Source: Xylanibacter muris (GTDB lineage Bacteria; Bacteroidota; Bacteroidia; Bacteroidales; Bacteroidaceae). From it: a stretch of DNA of 64,000 nucleotides. The notes under the pieces are model-generated. The model made no database searches. It had not been told where the DNA came from and worked only from the letters and a program-made list of their open reading frames with translations. How positions within the stretch are numbered: position 1 is the first letter of the stretch; every line of letters starts with the position of its first letter. Below, piece after piece: positions 36,131 through 44,941 of this stretch. The position numbers and the translations under genes were made by a program. The stretch is from the NCBI RefSeq assembly GCF_013166605.1, contig NZ_JABKKF010000009.1:62001-126000 (forward strand), read 5' to 3'.

Positions 36131-36183
36131 TAAATGGCCATGGGGCGCATCGCAATTGTTGCGGTGCGCCCCATGGCCATTTA
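36131..36183. terminator. Very long bidirectional hairpin between convergent genes
   Basis: Arms 36131-36149 and 36165-36183 are perfect 19-bp complements, containing ATGGCCATGGGGCGCA. After one T-G pair the stem continues with CGCAA (36151-36155) and TTGCG (36159-36163) around the 3-nt loop TTG. The total stem is 25 bp. It lies between the SulP stop and the minus-strand barrel gene stop, so it could end both transcripts, though T runs are short. Confidence 0.75.
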
Positions 36184-36245
36184 TTCCAGTCGGTCTACCT
36201 GAGAATATAAGATAAACATGTCCTCCTTCCGGATGATTGCTGCAT

Positions 36246-39197
36246 TTAGAACATCGGTGGTCTGAAGCCTCCGCCTCTGTTTCCACTTCTGGTTCTGTTA
36301 CGCGGTCCGTCACCAGGACCGCCGAAACCGCCCGGCCCTTCACGCATTTCGCGTCGTGCGTCCTTTGAGCCGAACAGGTTTATTTTGTAAATGACGTGCA
36401 GCATGGCAAAACTTGTGATTGCGTTGTATTCAACATCGTAACGATTCATTGCGCTTATTGTACGGCTGAAGTTGCTCTGTTGTTTGAGGATATCGTAGAA
36501 TTGAAGGCTCACTGTGAGGTTCTTCCTCATGAGACTCTGGCTTATCTGTGCGTTCCAGATAAGTTCATTGGTGTTCAGTGAAGCATCGTTGTATCCTCTT
36601 CTGCTGCTCATGTTGAGGTCTGTTGCAATGGTTGTCCCCCACGGAAGAGCAATATTTGTGTTGCATCCGTATGAGAATTGCCATGTGTCGAGGTTAGACC
36701 TGCTTACCAGTTTGTTTGTGGCATGATTATAACGCAGGTATCCTGTCAGTTCGAATTCAAGCCATGAATTGCGTATTCCGGCTGCGATACGTTCAGACAG
36801 ACTCATGTCTTTTGTCACGTTTTTCTGCGAGTCGGAATTTCTGTCGAGGCTGAGATATCCTACATTGTTCCTGTAACTCATTTCTGAGAACGTGTTTATG
36901 TAGAACAACCCTGTGGTGTCTATGGAGGTGTTGTACATGAAAGCTCCGCGTGCATCCCAATTGCCGTTTATGTTTTCCGGCTGTGTTGTCCTTCCACCTG
37001 TCGTCTCATCGTATGTCACTTTGTTTGATATTGAATTTCTTGTGGTATTGAATCCCATATTGAACATGATGGACTGCTGACGTTTTTGTATATAGTTGTT
37101 GTAGAACATGTTGAAAGAATTGGTGAACGCAGGTTTCAGTCCGGGGTTTCCTTTGGTGATGTTCAGAGGGTCGCTGTTGTCTGTGATGTCAAGCAGGTCT
37201 GTCATGCTTGGCTGGCTTGAGTGGCCGCGGTAATATACCCTGAGCTGGCTTACCTTCGATATTTTCCATCTGAAGTCTGCATTAGGGGTGATGTCGACAA
37301 CGTTTCGTGTGGTGTCGGCATTGTTTCCCTGGTAGCGTTGTATGAAATGAGTCTGCTGCGGCATTACGGTAACTCCCAAATTCAGGTTGTATGCTTTCCG
37401 GATTATACGGAGTGTGAGGTTGATGTCGTGTGTATAGGTGTTGTATTCCGAGTAGCGGCTGAGACTGTCGTCAATGTATGTGTCAAACGGATTTTCAAGA
37501 CGTGACAGCCAACTGCTGAAGTCGCGGTAAGACGGTGTCAGCCCTTCAAAGAAGTTTTCTCCAAGATTACTGAAATCGTATGTTGACCTGTCGCTCTTTG
37601 AGTGCTTGTACTGAAAGTCGTATGATAACTGCAGGAAAGTCCCTTTCATTATAGGCTCACTATAGCTTAGCCTTGCACTATAGTTGTAGTTTCTTTGCGG
37701 TGCGAGGTTATACCGGTTTGTCTGGTAAGTGGAGTCCTGTCCCAATATGTTTTGTATCTGGAAGAGATGGACGTTGTTTGTCTGCAGGCTCTTGCTGTTG
37801 CTTTCCGTATAGTTTCCTCTTACACGCAGGGTAATGTTTCTGCCGTATGAGTTCAGTTTACGGTTTATCTGTAATGATCCTCCGAATCTTTTAGAGTCGC
37901 TGTATGTGATGGATTTGTTCACTCTATGGTTTACCATCAGTGAGTCTTCTGCCAGTTTTGCAATGGCTTCCGCATCAAGCGGATTTGTCACATAGAGATA
38001 TGGATCATCGTTGTATGTTGCCGACTGATTGTTGCTTACACCGTCGCTTTTAGCATAGCTGAATTCAGGACGGAACATTATGTTTGTCATAGTATCCGGC
38101 ATCCATTCCAGTCTCATCTGGCCGTTCCATGAATTGCCGCGGCTAAGATTCTTGTTTATGTTGTTTGAGAAAGAACCGGTTGTACTTACGAAGTTTTCCG
38201 CTGAGCTTTTGCTGTAGGCATCGCCATCGCTATGATTCCATCTTATGCTTCCGCTTATTTTTAGTTTGTCTTTTTCCTCATAGTTGACATTCACACCAGC
38301 CATCTTACTTGCGTTGAGTCCGCTGCGGCCTCTTCCTCCGCCAAACCTTCCTCCGCTTCCGAATCCCATGTCGTTGATGTTGTTGGCATTTCCCATGGCC
38401 ATGATTTTAAGTGTGCTGTTGAAGCGTGCCGCCATGGCCTTTGCGGCATATCGGTCGTTTGTTCCGGCAGCCAGGTCGATATTGGAAAACAGTCCCTTGT
38501 TCATACCCCTTTTCACTCCGAAATCAAGAACAGTCTGTTCATCACCGTCATCTATTCCCGAGACGCGTGCCATATCGCTTTTCTCATCGTATGCCTTTAC
38601 TTTCTCTATTATTGATGTCGGAAGGTTTTTCATTGCTGTTTTTGTGTCGCCGGTCATAAACTCCTTACCGTCGATAAGTATTTTTTTCACTTCCTTTCCG
38701 TTGATGGTTATTTTGCCGTCGTCGTCTACCTGTGCTCCCGGCAGTCTTTTTACGAGTTCTTCCACGGCCGAGCCTTCCGGTGTACGGTATGCTCCTGCAT
38801 TGTATACGAATGTGTCTTCCTTGAGTGTCACTTTTGCCACGTTTGCCGTGATGGTGGCTCCTTTAAGCATGAAGGCATCGGGAGATACAGATACAGTTCC
38901 AAGAGAAATGTTCTTGTTGCTGTTGACCGTTATGTTTTGGGTGTGGCTTTTGTATCCCACATTAGTAATTTTAAGGATATACTTTCCGTTTGACGGAACG
39001 TTAATCGAGAAGCTGCCGTTTTGTGATGTCAGCACTCCTTTTACCAATGTGCTATCGGTTTTTAACAGTTTGACGGTGGCCATGGCCAATGCCTCTTTTG
39101 TGTCGCTCTCGATGACCTTTCCCGTTATAACTCTTTGTGCTATTGCCGGTAGTGTTGTTGCAATGACTGTGATCAACAGTAGTATAATCTTTTTCAT
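36246..39197 (-). CDS. Outer-membrane beta-barrel family protein (TonB-receptor-like, CarboxypepD_reg plus OMP_b-brl_3)
   Basis: 983 aa. Signal peptide (1-20), then a carboxypeptidase-regulatory-like beta-sandwich (about 22-115: VITGKVIESDTKEALAMATVKL, FSINVPSNGKYILKITNVGY), a plug-like domain (about 120-225, EELVKRLPGAQVDDDGKITINGKEVKKILIDGKEF) and a large barrel. The extreme C-terminus from about 945 is a Gly/Arg/Pro-rich disordered tail ending in MF. This is the Bacteroidetes OMP_b-brl_3 group, related to TonB-dependent receptors but without a SusD partner here. Substrate unknown. Its upstream region (long leader) contains palindrome array B. Confidence 0.85.
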   Translation of the reverse strand: MKKIILLLITVIATTLPAIAQRVITGKVIESDTKEALAMATVKLLKTDSTLVKGVLTSQNGSFSINVPSNGKYILKITNVGYKSHTQNITVNSNKNISLGTVSVSPDAFMLKGATITANVAKVTLKEDTFVYNAGAYRTPEGSAVEELVKRLPGAQVDDDGKITINGKEVKKILIDGKEFMTGDTKTAMKNLPTSIIEKVKAYDEKSDMARVSGIDDGDEQTVLDFGVKRGMNKGLFSNIDLAAGTNDRYAAKAMAARFNSTLKIMAMGNANNINDMGFGSGGRFGGGRGRSGLNASKMAGVNVNYEEKDKLKISGSIRWNHSDGDAYSKSSAENFVSTTGSFSNNINKNLSRGNSWNGQMRLEWMPDTMTNIMFRPEFSYAKSDGVSNNQSATYNDDPYLYVTNPLDAEAIAKLAEDSLMVNHRVNKSITYSDSKRFGGSLQINRKLNSYGRNITLRVRGNYTESNSKSLQTNNVHLFQIQNILGQDSTYQTNRYNLAPQRNYNYSARLSYSEPIMKGTFLQLSYDFQYKHSKSDRSTYDFSNLGENFFEGLTPSYRDFSSWLSRLENPFDTYIDDSLSRYSEYNTYTHDINLTLRIIRKAYNLNLGVTVMPQQTHFIQRYQGNNADTTRNVVDITPNADFRWKISKVSQLRVYYRGHSSQPSMTDLLDITDNSDPLNITKGNPGLKPAFTNSFNMFYNNYIQKRQQSIMFNMGFNTTRNSISNKVTYDETTGGRTTQPENINGNWDARGAFMYNTSIDTTGLFYINTFSEMSYRNNVGYLSLDRNSDSQKNVTKDMSLSERIAAGIRNSWLEFELTGYLRYNHATNKLVSRSNLDTWQFSYGCNTNIALPWGTTIATDLNMSSRRGYNDASLNTNELIWNAQISQSLMRKNLTVSLQFYDILKQQSNFSRTISAMNRYDVEYNAITSFAMLHVIYKINLFGSKDARREMREGPGGFGGPGDGPRNRTRSGNRGGGFRPPMF

Positions 39198-39306
39198 CTT
39201 TGAATTATAATATTTTGTTTTTTTGGAGGTTCAACGGTTCTATGACGTAGAATGGAATAAATGGTTTAATAGACAATGTAATAACAGAAATATTTTCCCG
39301 CTTTCT

Positions 39307-39450
39307 TTGAAATGTGTTTATATATTAGGATGTATGTAAAATTCTCTTTCAATGAATGGCCTATTCACGCTCAATGAACAGCCTATTCATCAAGCAAGAA
39401 TAGGCTGTTCTTGTCACGAGAACAGCCCTTCTATTTTCAGTATATATTCT
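39307..39450. repeat. Intergenic palindrome array, copy B
   Basis: Same layout as copy A at 12.84 kb: TTGAAAT at 39307, ATGTAAAATTCTC at 39334-39346, then after 6 bp the unit TGAATGGCCTATTCA (39353-39367, identical to a unit in copy A). GAACAGCCTATTC (39376-39388) pairs perfectly with GAATAGGCTGTTC (39398-39410). A further GAACAGCC follows at 39420-39427. It would be transcribed in the leader of the minus-strand barrel gene if the box at 39484 is used. Confidence 0.8.
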
Positions 39451-39483
39451 GGTTGTTGTAACCGTCTGTGCTATAGATGATTA

Positions 39484-39491
39484 CAAAACTA
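39484..39491 (-). promoter_or_regulatory. -7 box (TAGTTTTG) upstream of the barrel gene
   Basis: The minus strand reads TAGTTTTG. If used, the leader before the ATG at 39197 would be about 280 nt and would include palindrome array B. Confidence 0.45.
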
Positions 39492-39901
39492 ATGGGAACG
39501 GGTGAAATCAGAATATAAAAAGACTAAGAATTTTTATTACATATACAAATGGAGCATCTCATATCTTCCACATTGTATGGACATCGCAAAGCGATGTGTC
39601 AGGCGTGTATAATGAATCGGGATATTTGGTTGTTCTCCGCCTGAACATGCCAAAGGCATATCCATACTTTGCGGGATGAATGCAATAAAATGTGCATGTG
39701 TGCATGAATATTGAATATAAAAAAGCACTGCTGACAGGGGCTGCGGATTTTCTACAGATCCTGTATTGTCCCATATCCGCCAATCCTCATGTTTTTATAG
39801 TGGCCTGAATGTGTTTTTTAGCTTAATATTGAACTTTTTTGTTATAAATGCTTTCATATATAAAGGATAAACAAGGAAAACATAAAGAATTAACAAAAAA
39901 G

Positions 39902-40030
39902 TTTTTGTATTTTGCTATAAATACTTTATATTTGTGGCAGATAAGCTTACATCCTCAATTGAGTATGCCCTTATCTGTTAATAATTTATTTATGAGGTTG
40001 GTGCGTCCTGCACCAACCTCTTTTATTTTA
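39902..40030 (+). ncRNA. Candidate small RNA of about 80-90 nt
   Basis: A complete transcription unit without an ORF. -33 TTTTTG (39902-39907), 19-bp gap, -7 TATATTTG (39927-39934). Then a 5' hairpin CAGATAAG (39938-39945) with CTTATCTG (39970-39977), whose loop holds the palindrome CTCAATTGAG. An AT-rich single-stranded stretch follows, then the terminator GAGGTTGGTGC (39994-40004), GCACCAACCTC (40010-40020) and TTTTATTTTA. I do not recognise a known RNA family. The terminator is also read by the convergent ROK gene on the minus strand. Confidence 0.6.
39994..40020. terminator. Intrinsic terminator of the sRNA-like unit, shared with the ROK gene
   Basis: Perfect 11-bp stem with a 5-nt loop GTCCT and T-rich tail on the plus strand. 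On the minus strand it lies 8 bp after the ROK stop and is followed by ATAAATAAATT. Confidence 0.9.
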
Positions 40031-41020
40031 TTTGGATTCTCTGTTGATATCCCAACCGATAGCACTGGCCCCCAATACTGCGGCAGATGCCCCGTCAAGG
40101 CCGCTGACAAGGAATTGGGCCTTGCCTTTGAATACGTTCATGACATGGCTTTCGTATGCTTTCCTTATAGGTTCCATTATCAAATCGCCTGCTTTTGTAA
40201 GTCCCCCGAAGAAGATGAAAGCCTCCGGACTCAGGAAGGTTGCGAAATCAGCACAGGCTTCTCCGAGCATTTTTCCTGTTGCCTCGAATATTCTTAAAGC
40301 CAGTTCGTCTCCTTTTCCGACAGCAACGCTTACATCGAGCGATGTGATGTTTTCCGGATTAAGTTCACGCAGTAATGACGGTTCGTTGCTTGACGACAGG
40401 ATTTCACGTGCTGTGCGTGCCACGCCTGTTGCAGAGCAATATGCCTCAAGACATCCTGTGCGTCCGCATCCGCATGTCCGGCCGTTTTCACGTACCATTG
40501 TTACATGACCGAGTTCCCCGGCAAAACCGTCGGAGCCGTATACAAGCTGGCCGTTGACAACTATTCCTGAACCGACACCTGTACCAAGGGTGATCATTAT
40601 GAAGTTTTTCATTCCACGTGCCACCCCGTATGCCATTTCCCCGATGGCAGCGGCATTGGCATCGTTGGTGATTGCCACCGGGATATTGTTTAGGCGTTTG
40701 CTGAACATGTCCGCTAACGGAACAATGCTTTTGCCCCATTTTATGTTGGGGGCATGTTCTATTGTACCTTTGTAATAATTGGCATTCGGTGCACCGATAC
40801 CCATGGCCTTTATATTGTCTATTCCGCCAACCTGGTCGATGATAATCTGGAGAGCCTCTACGGCGGCGTTTACATAATCATCGGCATTTTCATATCCCTG
40901 TGTCTTTATTGCCGTCGTAGCCTTAATATCGCCACGGCTGTCTACAATTCCGAAAACGGAATTGGTTCCTCCTAAGTCTAAACCTATTACGTATGGCTTT
41001 ATGGTTGTCTGAGTGTTCAT
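40028..41020 (-). CDS. ROK family sugar kinase (glucokinase-like)
   Basis: 330 aa. The ATP-binding phosphate-1 motif GLDLGGTNSVFGIVD begins at about residue 13. GTGVGSGIVVNGQLVYGSDGFAGELGH carries the ROK catalytic His, and CGCGRTGCLEAY is the zinc-binding Cys cluster of ROK kinases. There is no N-terminal helix-turn-helix, so this is a kinase and not a NagC-type repressor. It probably phosphorylates glucose or another hexose in the cytoplasm. It has a canonical promoter and stands alone. Confidence 0.9.
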   Translation of the reverse strand: MNTQTTIKPYVIGLDLGGTNSVFGIVDSRGDIKATTAIKTQGYENADDYVNAAVEALQIIIDQVGGIDNIKAMGIGAPNANYYKGTIEHAPNIKWGKSIVPLADMFSKRLNNIPVAITNDANAAAIGEMAYGVARGMKNFIMITLGTGVGSGIVVNGQLVYGSDGFAGELGHVTMVRENGRTCGCGRTGCLEAYCSATGVARTAREILSSSNEPSLLRELNPENITSLDVSVAVGKGDELALRIFEATGKMLGEACADFATFLSPEAFIFFGGLTKAGDLIMEPIRKAYESHVMNVFKGKAQFLVSGLDGASAAVLGASAIGWDINRESK

Positions 41021-41063
41021 TTTTTAATAAGTTGTTAAATTTCACAGTTGTCGTAACATTGCA

Positions 41064-41094
41064 CAAAGTTAGGAAAAAACCATGGCCGCACAAA
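41064..41094 (-). promoter_or_regulatory. Promoter of the ROK kinase gene
   Basis: On the minus strand TTTG (41094-41091), a 19-bp gap, and TAACTTTG (41071-41064), about 44 bp before the ATG at 41020. Confidence 0.7.
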
Positions 41095-41150
41095 TATTTA
41101 AAGAGAAAAACTTGTATATTTCGCATAAATTTAGCAATTTTGCATCCGTT

Positions 41151-41816
41151 ATGTCGTTTCCATTACATATAGATATATTGAATTTCATCTTCAAGGGGAT
41201 TCTCATAGGCCTGATAGCGTCTGCTCCGATGGGACCTGTTGGTGTGCTTTGTGTGCAGCGAACTCTGAACAAAGGCCGTTGGTATGGTTTTATTACGGGT
41301 ATAGGAGCGGCGGTGAGCGATATCATATATGCGGCGATAACCGGTCTCGGAATGAGCCTTGTGATGGATTTTGTAAATAATTCTCAAAATCGTTTCTATC
41401 TTCAGATTGTCGGAAGCATTCTCCTGTTGGCTTTTGGACTGTTTACATATCGTACGGATCCTACAAAAAACATGCGTAAATCCGGTAATAATAAGGGCAC
41501 TTTGTTTCATAATGGAGTGACGGCTTTTCTCGTGACAGTTTCCAATCCGCTTATCATACTGTTGTTTATGGCCCTTTTCGCACAGTTTGCTTTTGTGCTT
41601 CCGAATCATCCTTTTGAGATGTGCGTGGGATTTATGAGTATTGTCGGTGGGGCGTTGCTGTGGTGGTTCGGACTGACGTGGCTTGTAGATAAGGTGCGTG
41701 GCATATTTGATGCAACAGGCATAAAGCTGATAAACCAGGTTATTGGTTCCATTGTGGTTATCTGTTCGATAATAATGCTTTTCGGCACATTTGCAAATCT
41801 CTACAGATTCTTCTAA
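41151..41816 (+). CDS. LysE family transporter
   Basis: With the ATG at 41151 the protein is 221 aa beginning MSFPLHIDILNFIFKGILIG. The motif IASAPMGPVGVLCVQRTLNKGRWYGFITGIGAAVSD is the LysE/RhtB signature, and about six transmembrane segments follow. LysE-type proteins export amino acids or other small molecules. The substrate is unknown. The longer frame from 41082 adds 23 residues that overlap the promoter of the divergent ROK gene. A weak -7 box CAATTTTG at 41135 lies only 8 bp before the ATG. First gene of the long run to rpe. Confidence 0.85.
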   Translation: MSFPLHIDILNFIFKGILIGLIASAPMGPVGVLCVQRTLNKGRWYGFITGIGAAVSDIIYAAITGLGMSLVMDFVNNSQNRFYLQIVGSILLLAFGLFTYRTDPTKNMRKSGNNKGTLFHNGVTAFLVTVSNPLIILLFMALFAQFAFVLPNHPFEMCVGFMSIVGGALLWWFGLTWLVDKVRGIFDATGIKLINQVIGSIVVICSIIMLFGTFANLYRFF

Positions 41817-41835
41817 ATTATTACAATAAATTCAA

Positions 41836-42378
41836 ATGTACATAGCTCAGCATTTACGGGAAACGAATATTGCAGAATATCTGCTTTATATGTGGCAGAT
41901 TGAAGATACGGTCAGGGCTTTCGGATGTTCAATATCACGGATAACACGTGAGTATATCTCACGTTTTGAATATACAGATGAGCAGAAAGACGAAGAAGCC
42001 GACTGGTTTGGAAATCTTATCATGATGATGAATAGGGAAGGTTGTCGTGACAAAGGACACCTTCAGATTAACAAGGTTGTCATGATGCAGCTCGAGGAAC
42101 TTCACACGCAACTGTTGCAGAGTTCGAAGTTTCCTTTTTATAGTTCCGAATATTATAAGGTATTGCCGTTTATCGTAGAGTTACGGAATAAAGGGGCAAA
42201 TAAAGATGAAAGTGAGATTGAGACATGTTTCAATTCGCTTTACGGAGTGATGATGCTCAGATTGCGTCAGAAGGATATAAGTCCGGATACTGCCCATGCC
42301 GTTAAGGAAATTACCACACTCGTCGGAATGCTTAATGATTACTATCTTAAAGACAGGCAGGAGCCGCTGGAGTTTTGA
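41836..42378 (+). CDS. DUF4924 family protein
   Basis: 180-aa cytoplasmic, largely helical protein that matches the Bacteroidetes DUF4924 family (MYIAQHLRETNIAEYLLYMWQIEDTVRAF, then EADWFGNLIMMMNREG and YKVLPFIVELRNKG). No signal peptide or membrane helix. Function unknown. It is 19 bp after the lysE-like gene and 88 bp before rfbD. Confidence 0.82.
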   Translation: MYIAQHLRETNIAEYLLYMWQIEDTVRAFGCSISRITREYISRFEYTDEQKDEEADWFGNLIMMMNREGCRDKGHLQINKVVMMQLEELHTQLLQSSKFPFYSSEYYKVLPFIVELRNKGANKDESEIETCFNSLYGVMMLRLRQKDISPDTAHAVKEITTLVGMLNDYYLKDRQEPLEF

Positions 42379-42466
42379 TACGATGCTTTTTCTCATTGAT
42401 ATATAAGTTAAGGCAATCAAAATAAGATAATGATAATAACAAATTGATTACAATATAAAGGCAAGG

Positions 42467-43321
42467 ATGAATATTCTTATAACCGGATGCAACGGGCAGT
42501 TGGGTAATGAAATCCAACTGTTGGAAAGGGATTGGCCACGGCATAAATTCTTTAATACAGATGCCGCAGATTTAGACATTACAGACAAGCAGGCTGTTGA
42601 TGACTATATTGTCGGAAACAGAATCGACGGTGTCGTGAACTGTGCCGCATTTACAGCTGTCGACAAAGCGGAAACAGAGAAAGAACTGTGCGCTTCCATC
42701 AACACTTTTGCTCCGGCCGGTCTGGCTGAGGCAATGGAAAGATGCGGAGGTTGGATTATTCACATATCTACAGACTATGTGTTTGACGGACATGCTCATG
42801 TGCCTTATACAGAAAATGACATTCCGTCGCCGGACAGTGTGTATGGAAGTACAAAATTGGCAGGTGAGATTGAGGTAAGCAGGAAATGCAGCAGAAGTAT
42901 GATAATAAGGACTGCATGGCTTTATAGTGCATTTGGAAATAATTTTGTTAAGACTATGCTGCGCCTCGGAAAGGAGAGAAATGAAATGGGCGTGGTGTTT
43001 GACCAGATAGGCACGCCTACTTATGCCCGTGATCTGGCTGTTGCCATCATGACTGCAATAGATAAAGGAATTGTTCCCGGAATATATCATTTTTCGAATG
43101 AAGGAGCAATAAGCTGGTATGATTTTACAAAGGCCATACACCGTATAGCCGGCATTACTTCATGCAACGTGAGACCTATACATACATCGGAATATCCCAC
43201 ATCGGCAAACCGTCCGGCATACAGCGTGCTTGACAAGACAAAGATAAAACGGACATACGGACTGACGATACCGTATTGGGAAGAGGCACTGTGCCATTGT
43301 ATGGAAAGATTGAAGGACTGA
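42467..43321 (+). CDS. rfbD: dTDP-4-dehydrorhamnose reductase
   Basis: 284-aa short-chain dehydrogenase of the RmlD type, which makes dTDP-L-rhamnose in the last step. The NAD(P)-binding motif ITGCNGQLGNEI is at the N-terminus. VNCAAFTAVDKAE and the catalytic YVFDGHAHVPYTE plus VYGSTKLAGE (YxxxK) follow. The rest of the rhamnose pathway is not in the window. This solitary rfbD next to prfC is an arrangement I associate with other Bacteroidales. Confidence 0.92.
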   Translation: MNILITGCNGQLGNEIQLLERDWPRHKFFNTDAADLDITDKQAVDDYIVGNRIDGVVNCAAFTAVDKAETEKELCASINTFAPAGLAEAMERCGGWIIHISTDYVFDGHAHVPYTENDIPSPDSVYGSTKLAGEIEVSRKCSRSMIIRTAWLYSAFGNNFVKTMLRLGKERNEMGVVFDQIGTPTYARDLAVAIMTAIDKGIVPGIYHFSNEGAISWYDFTKAIHRIAGITSCNVRPIHTSEYPTSANRPAYSVLDKTKIKRTYGLTIPYWEEALCHCMERLKD

Positions 43322-43355
43322 AATAGTGTAATAGTGGTTTATACTGAAAATAATT

Positions 43356-44924
43356 ATGAATAACGAAATAAAAAGAAGACGTACGTTTGCTATTATCTCT
43401 CATCCCGATGCCGGTAAGACAACGCTTACCGAAAAGTTTCTGCTCTTCGGAGGACAGATACAGGTGGCGGGAGCAGTGAAGAGCAATAAGATTAAGAAGA
43501 CAGCCACGTCTGACTGGATGGAAATAGAGAAGCAGCGTGGAATCTCTGTATCCACATCTGTTATGGAGTTTGATTATGAGGGTTATAAGGTGAATATTCT
43601 TGATACGCCCGGTCATCAGGATTTTGCCGAGGATACTTTCAGAACCCTTACTGCCGTTGACTCAGCCATCATTGTGGTAGACAGTGCAAAAGGTGTCGAG
43701 ACACAGACAAGGAAGCTGATGAACGTGTGCCGTATGAGAAACACGCCCGTAATTATATTTATCAACAAGATGGACCGTGAGGGACGTGATCCTTTTGATC
43801 TTCTTGATGAATTGGAGCAGGAACTTGAGATAAAGGTTCGGCCGCTCAGCTGGCCCATAAATCAGGGACAGAAGTTTAAGGGCGTATATAATATATATGA
43901 GAACAAACTGAACCTTTTCACTCCCGACAAGCAAAGGGTGACAGAGAAGATAGAGGTAGACATAGACAGTGATGAACTTGACGGCAAGGTTGGCGAGTCC
44001 GACGCATCTAAATTACGTGAGGATCTTGAACTTGTCGACGGTGTCTATCCCGGATTCAAGGTGGAAGACTATCGTTCGGCGGAGGTTGCACCGGTTTTCT
44101 TCGGTTCGGCACTTAATAATTTCGGAGTACAAGAGTTGCTTGACTGTTTTGTGGAGATAGCCCCAAGTCCGAAACCGACAAAGGCAGAAGAGAGAACGGT
44201 TGAGCCGGAAGAGGCGAAATTCAGCGGATTTATCTTTAAAATCACTGCCAATATAGATCCAAACCACCGTTCGTGTATTGCATTCTGTAAGGTATGCAGC
44301 GGAAAGTTTGTAAGAAATCAGCCATATCTGCATGTGCGTTTGGATAAAACCGTGAGGTTTTCATCTCCGACACAGTTTATGGCGCAGCGTAAGAGTACGA
44401 TAGACGAGGCTTATCCAGGAGATATTGTCGGATTGCCGGATAACGGAATATTCAAGATTGGCGACACACTTACGGAAGGCGAGAAGATTCATTTCCGAGG
44501 ATTGCCGAGTTTCTCTCCGGAAATGTTTAAATACATAGAGAATGCCGACCCGATGAAGTCAAAACAGCTGCAGAAGGGTATAGACCAGTTGATGGACGAG
44601 GGTGTGGCTCAGTTGTTTGTGAACCAGTTCAACGGACGCAAGATAATAGGAACGGTGGGCCAACTGCAGTTTGAAGTCATTCAGTATCGTCTTGAGAACG
44701 AATACAATGCAAAATGCCGCTGGGAACCGGTACATCTTTATAAGGCGTGCTGGATAGAAAGTGACAATCAGGCTGAGCTTGAGAATTTCAAAAAGCGCAA
44801 GTATCAGTATATGGCAAAGGATAAGGACGGACGTGATGTGTTCCTTGCCGACAGTGGTTATGTACTGAGCATGGCGCAGGAGGATTTCAAGGATATAAGA
44901 TTCCATTTTACAAGTGAGTTTTAA
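43356..44924 (+). CDS. prfC: Peptide chain release factor 3
   Basis: 522-aa GTPase that removes RF1 or RF2 from the ribosome after release. G motifs: [13 protein letters not shown] (G1), [12 protein letters not shown] (G2), LDTPGHQDF (G3) and [12 protein letters not shown] (G4). The RF3-specific regions TDWMEIEK-like (TSDWMEIEK) and [20 protein letters not shown] are present. Both prfB and prfC are in this window, but far apart and in separate transcripts. Confidence 0.96.
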   Translation: MNNEIKRRRTFAIISHPDAGKTTLTEKFLLFGGQIQVAGAVKSNKIKKTATSDWMEIEKQRGISVSTSVMEFDYEGYKVNILDTPGHQDFAEDTFRTLTAVDSAIIVVDSAKGVETQTRKLMNVCRMRNTPVIIFINKMDREGRDPFDLLDELEQELEIKVRPLSWPINQGQKFKGVYNIYENKLNLFTPDKQRVTEKIEVDIDSDELDGKVGESDASKLREDLELVDGVYPGFKVEDYRSAEVAPVFFGSALNNFGVQELLDCFVEIAPSPKPTKAEERTVEPEEAKFSGFIFKITANIDPNHRSCIAFCKVCSGKFVRNQPYLHVRLDKTVRFSSPTQFMAQRKSTIDEAYPGDIVGLPDNGIFKIGDTLTEGEKIHFRGLPSFSPEMFKYIENADPMKSKQLQKGIDQLMDEGVAQLFVNQFNGRKIIGTVGQLQFEVIQYRLENEYNAKCRWEPVHLYKACWIESDNQAELENFKKRKYQYMAKDKDGRDVFLADSGYVLSMAQEDFKDIRFHFTSEF

Positions 44925-44941
44925 CAGATAGTCATTATTCG

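Larger units (their letters stand above)
39198..40027. other. 830-bp intergenic region with promoter, palindrome array, small hairpins and sRNA-like unit
   Basis: No convincing protein gene. From left to right it holds palindrome array B (39307-39450), a minus-strand -7 box (39484-39491), two short hairpins with AAA loops (39581-39597 and 39647-39659) and a compact promoter-hairpin-terminator unit (39902-40030). Each is listed separately. An ORF of 63 aa at 39537-39728 on the minus strand has no supporting features. Confidence 0.6.

Noticed and set aside
36246..39197. SusC-type receptor of a polysaccharide utilisation locus
   Set aside because: No SusD, glycoside hydrolase or hybrid sensor is adjacent, and the sequence fits the OMP_b-brl_3 group better.
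38284..39210. 308-aa plus-strand ORF opposite the barrel gene
   Set aside because: Antisense to a well-supported gene, with no recognisable domain or signals of its own.
39848..40297. 149-aa plus-strand ORF over the sRNA-like unit and the ROK gene end
   Set aside because: Runs through a strong terminator and then antisense to the ROK gene; no homology recognised.
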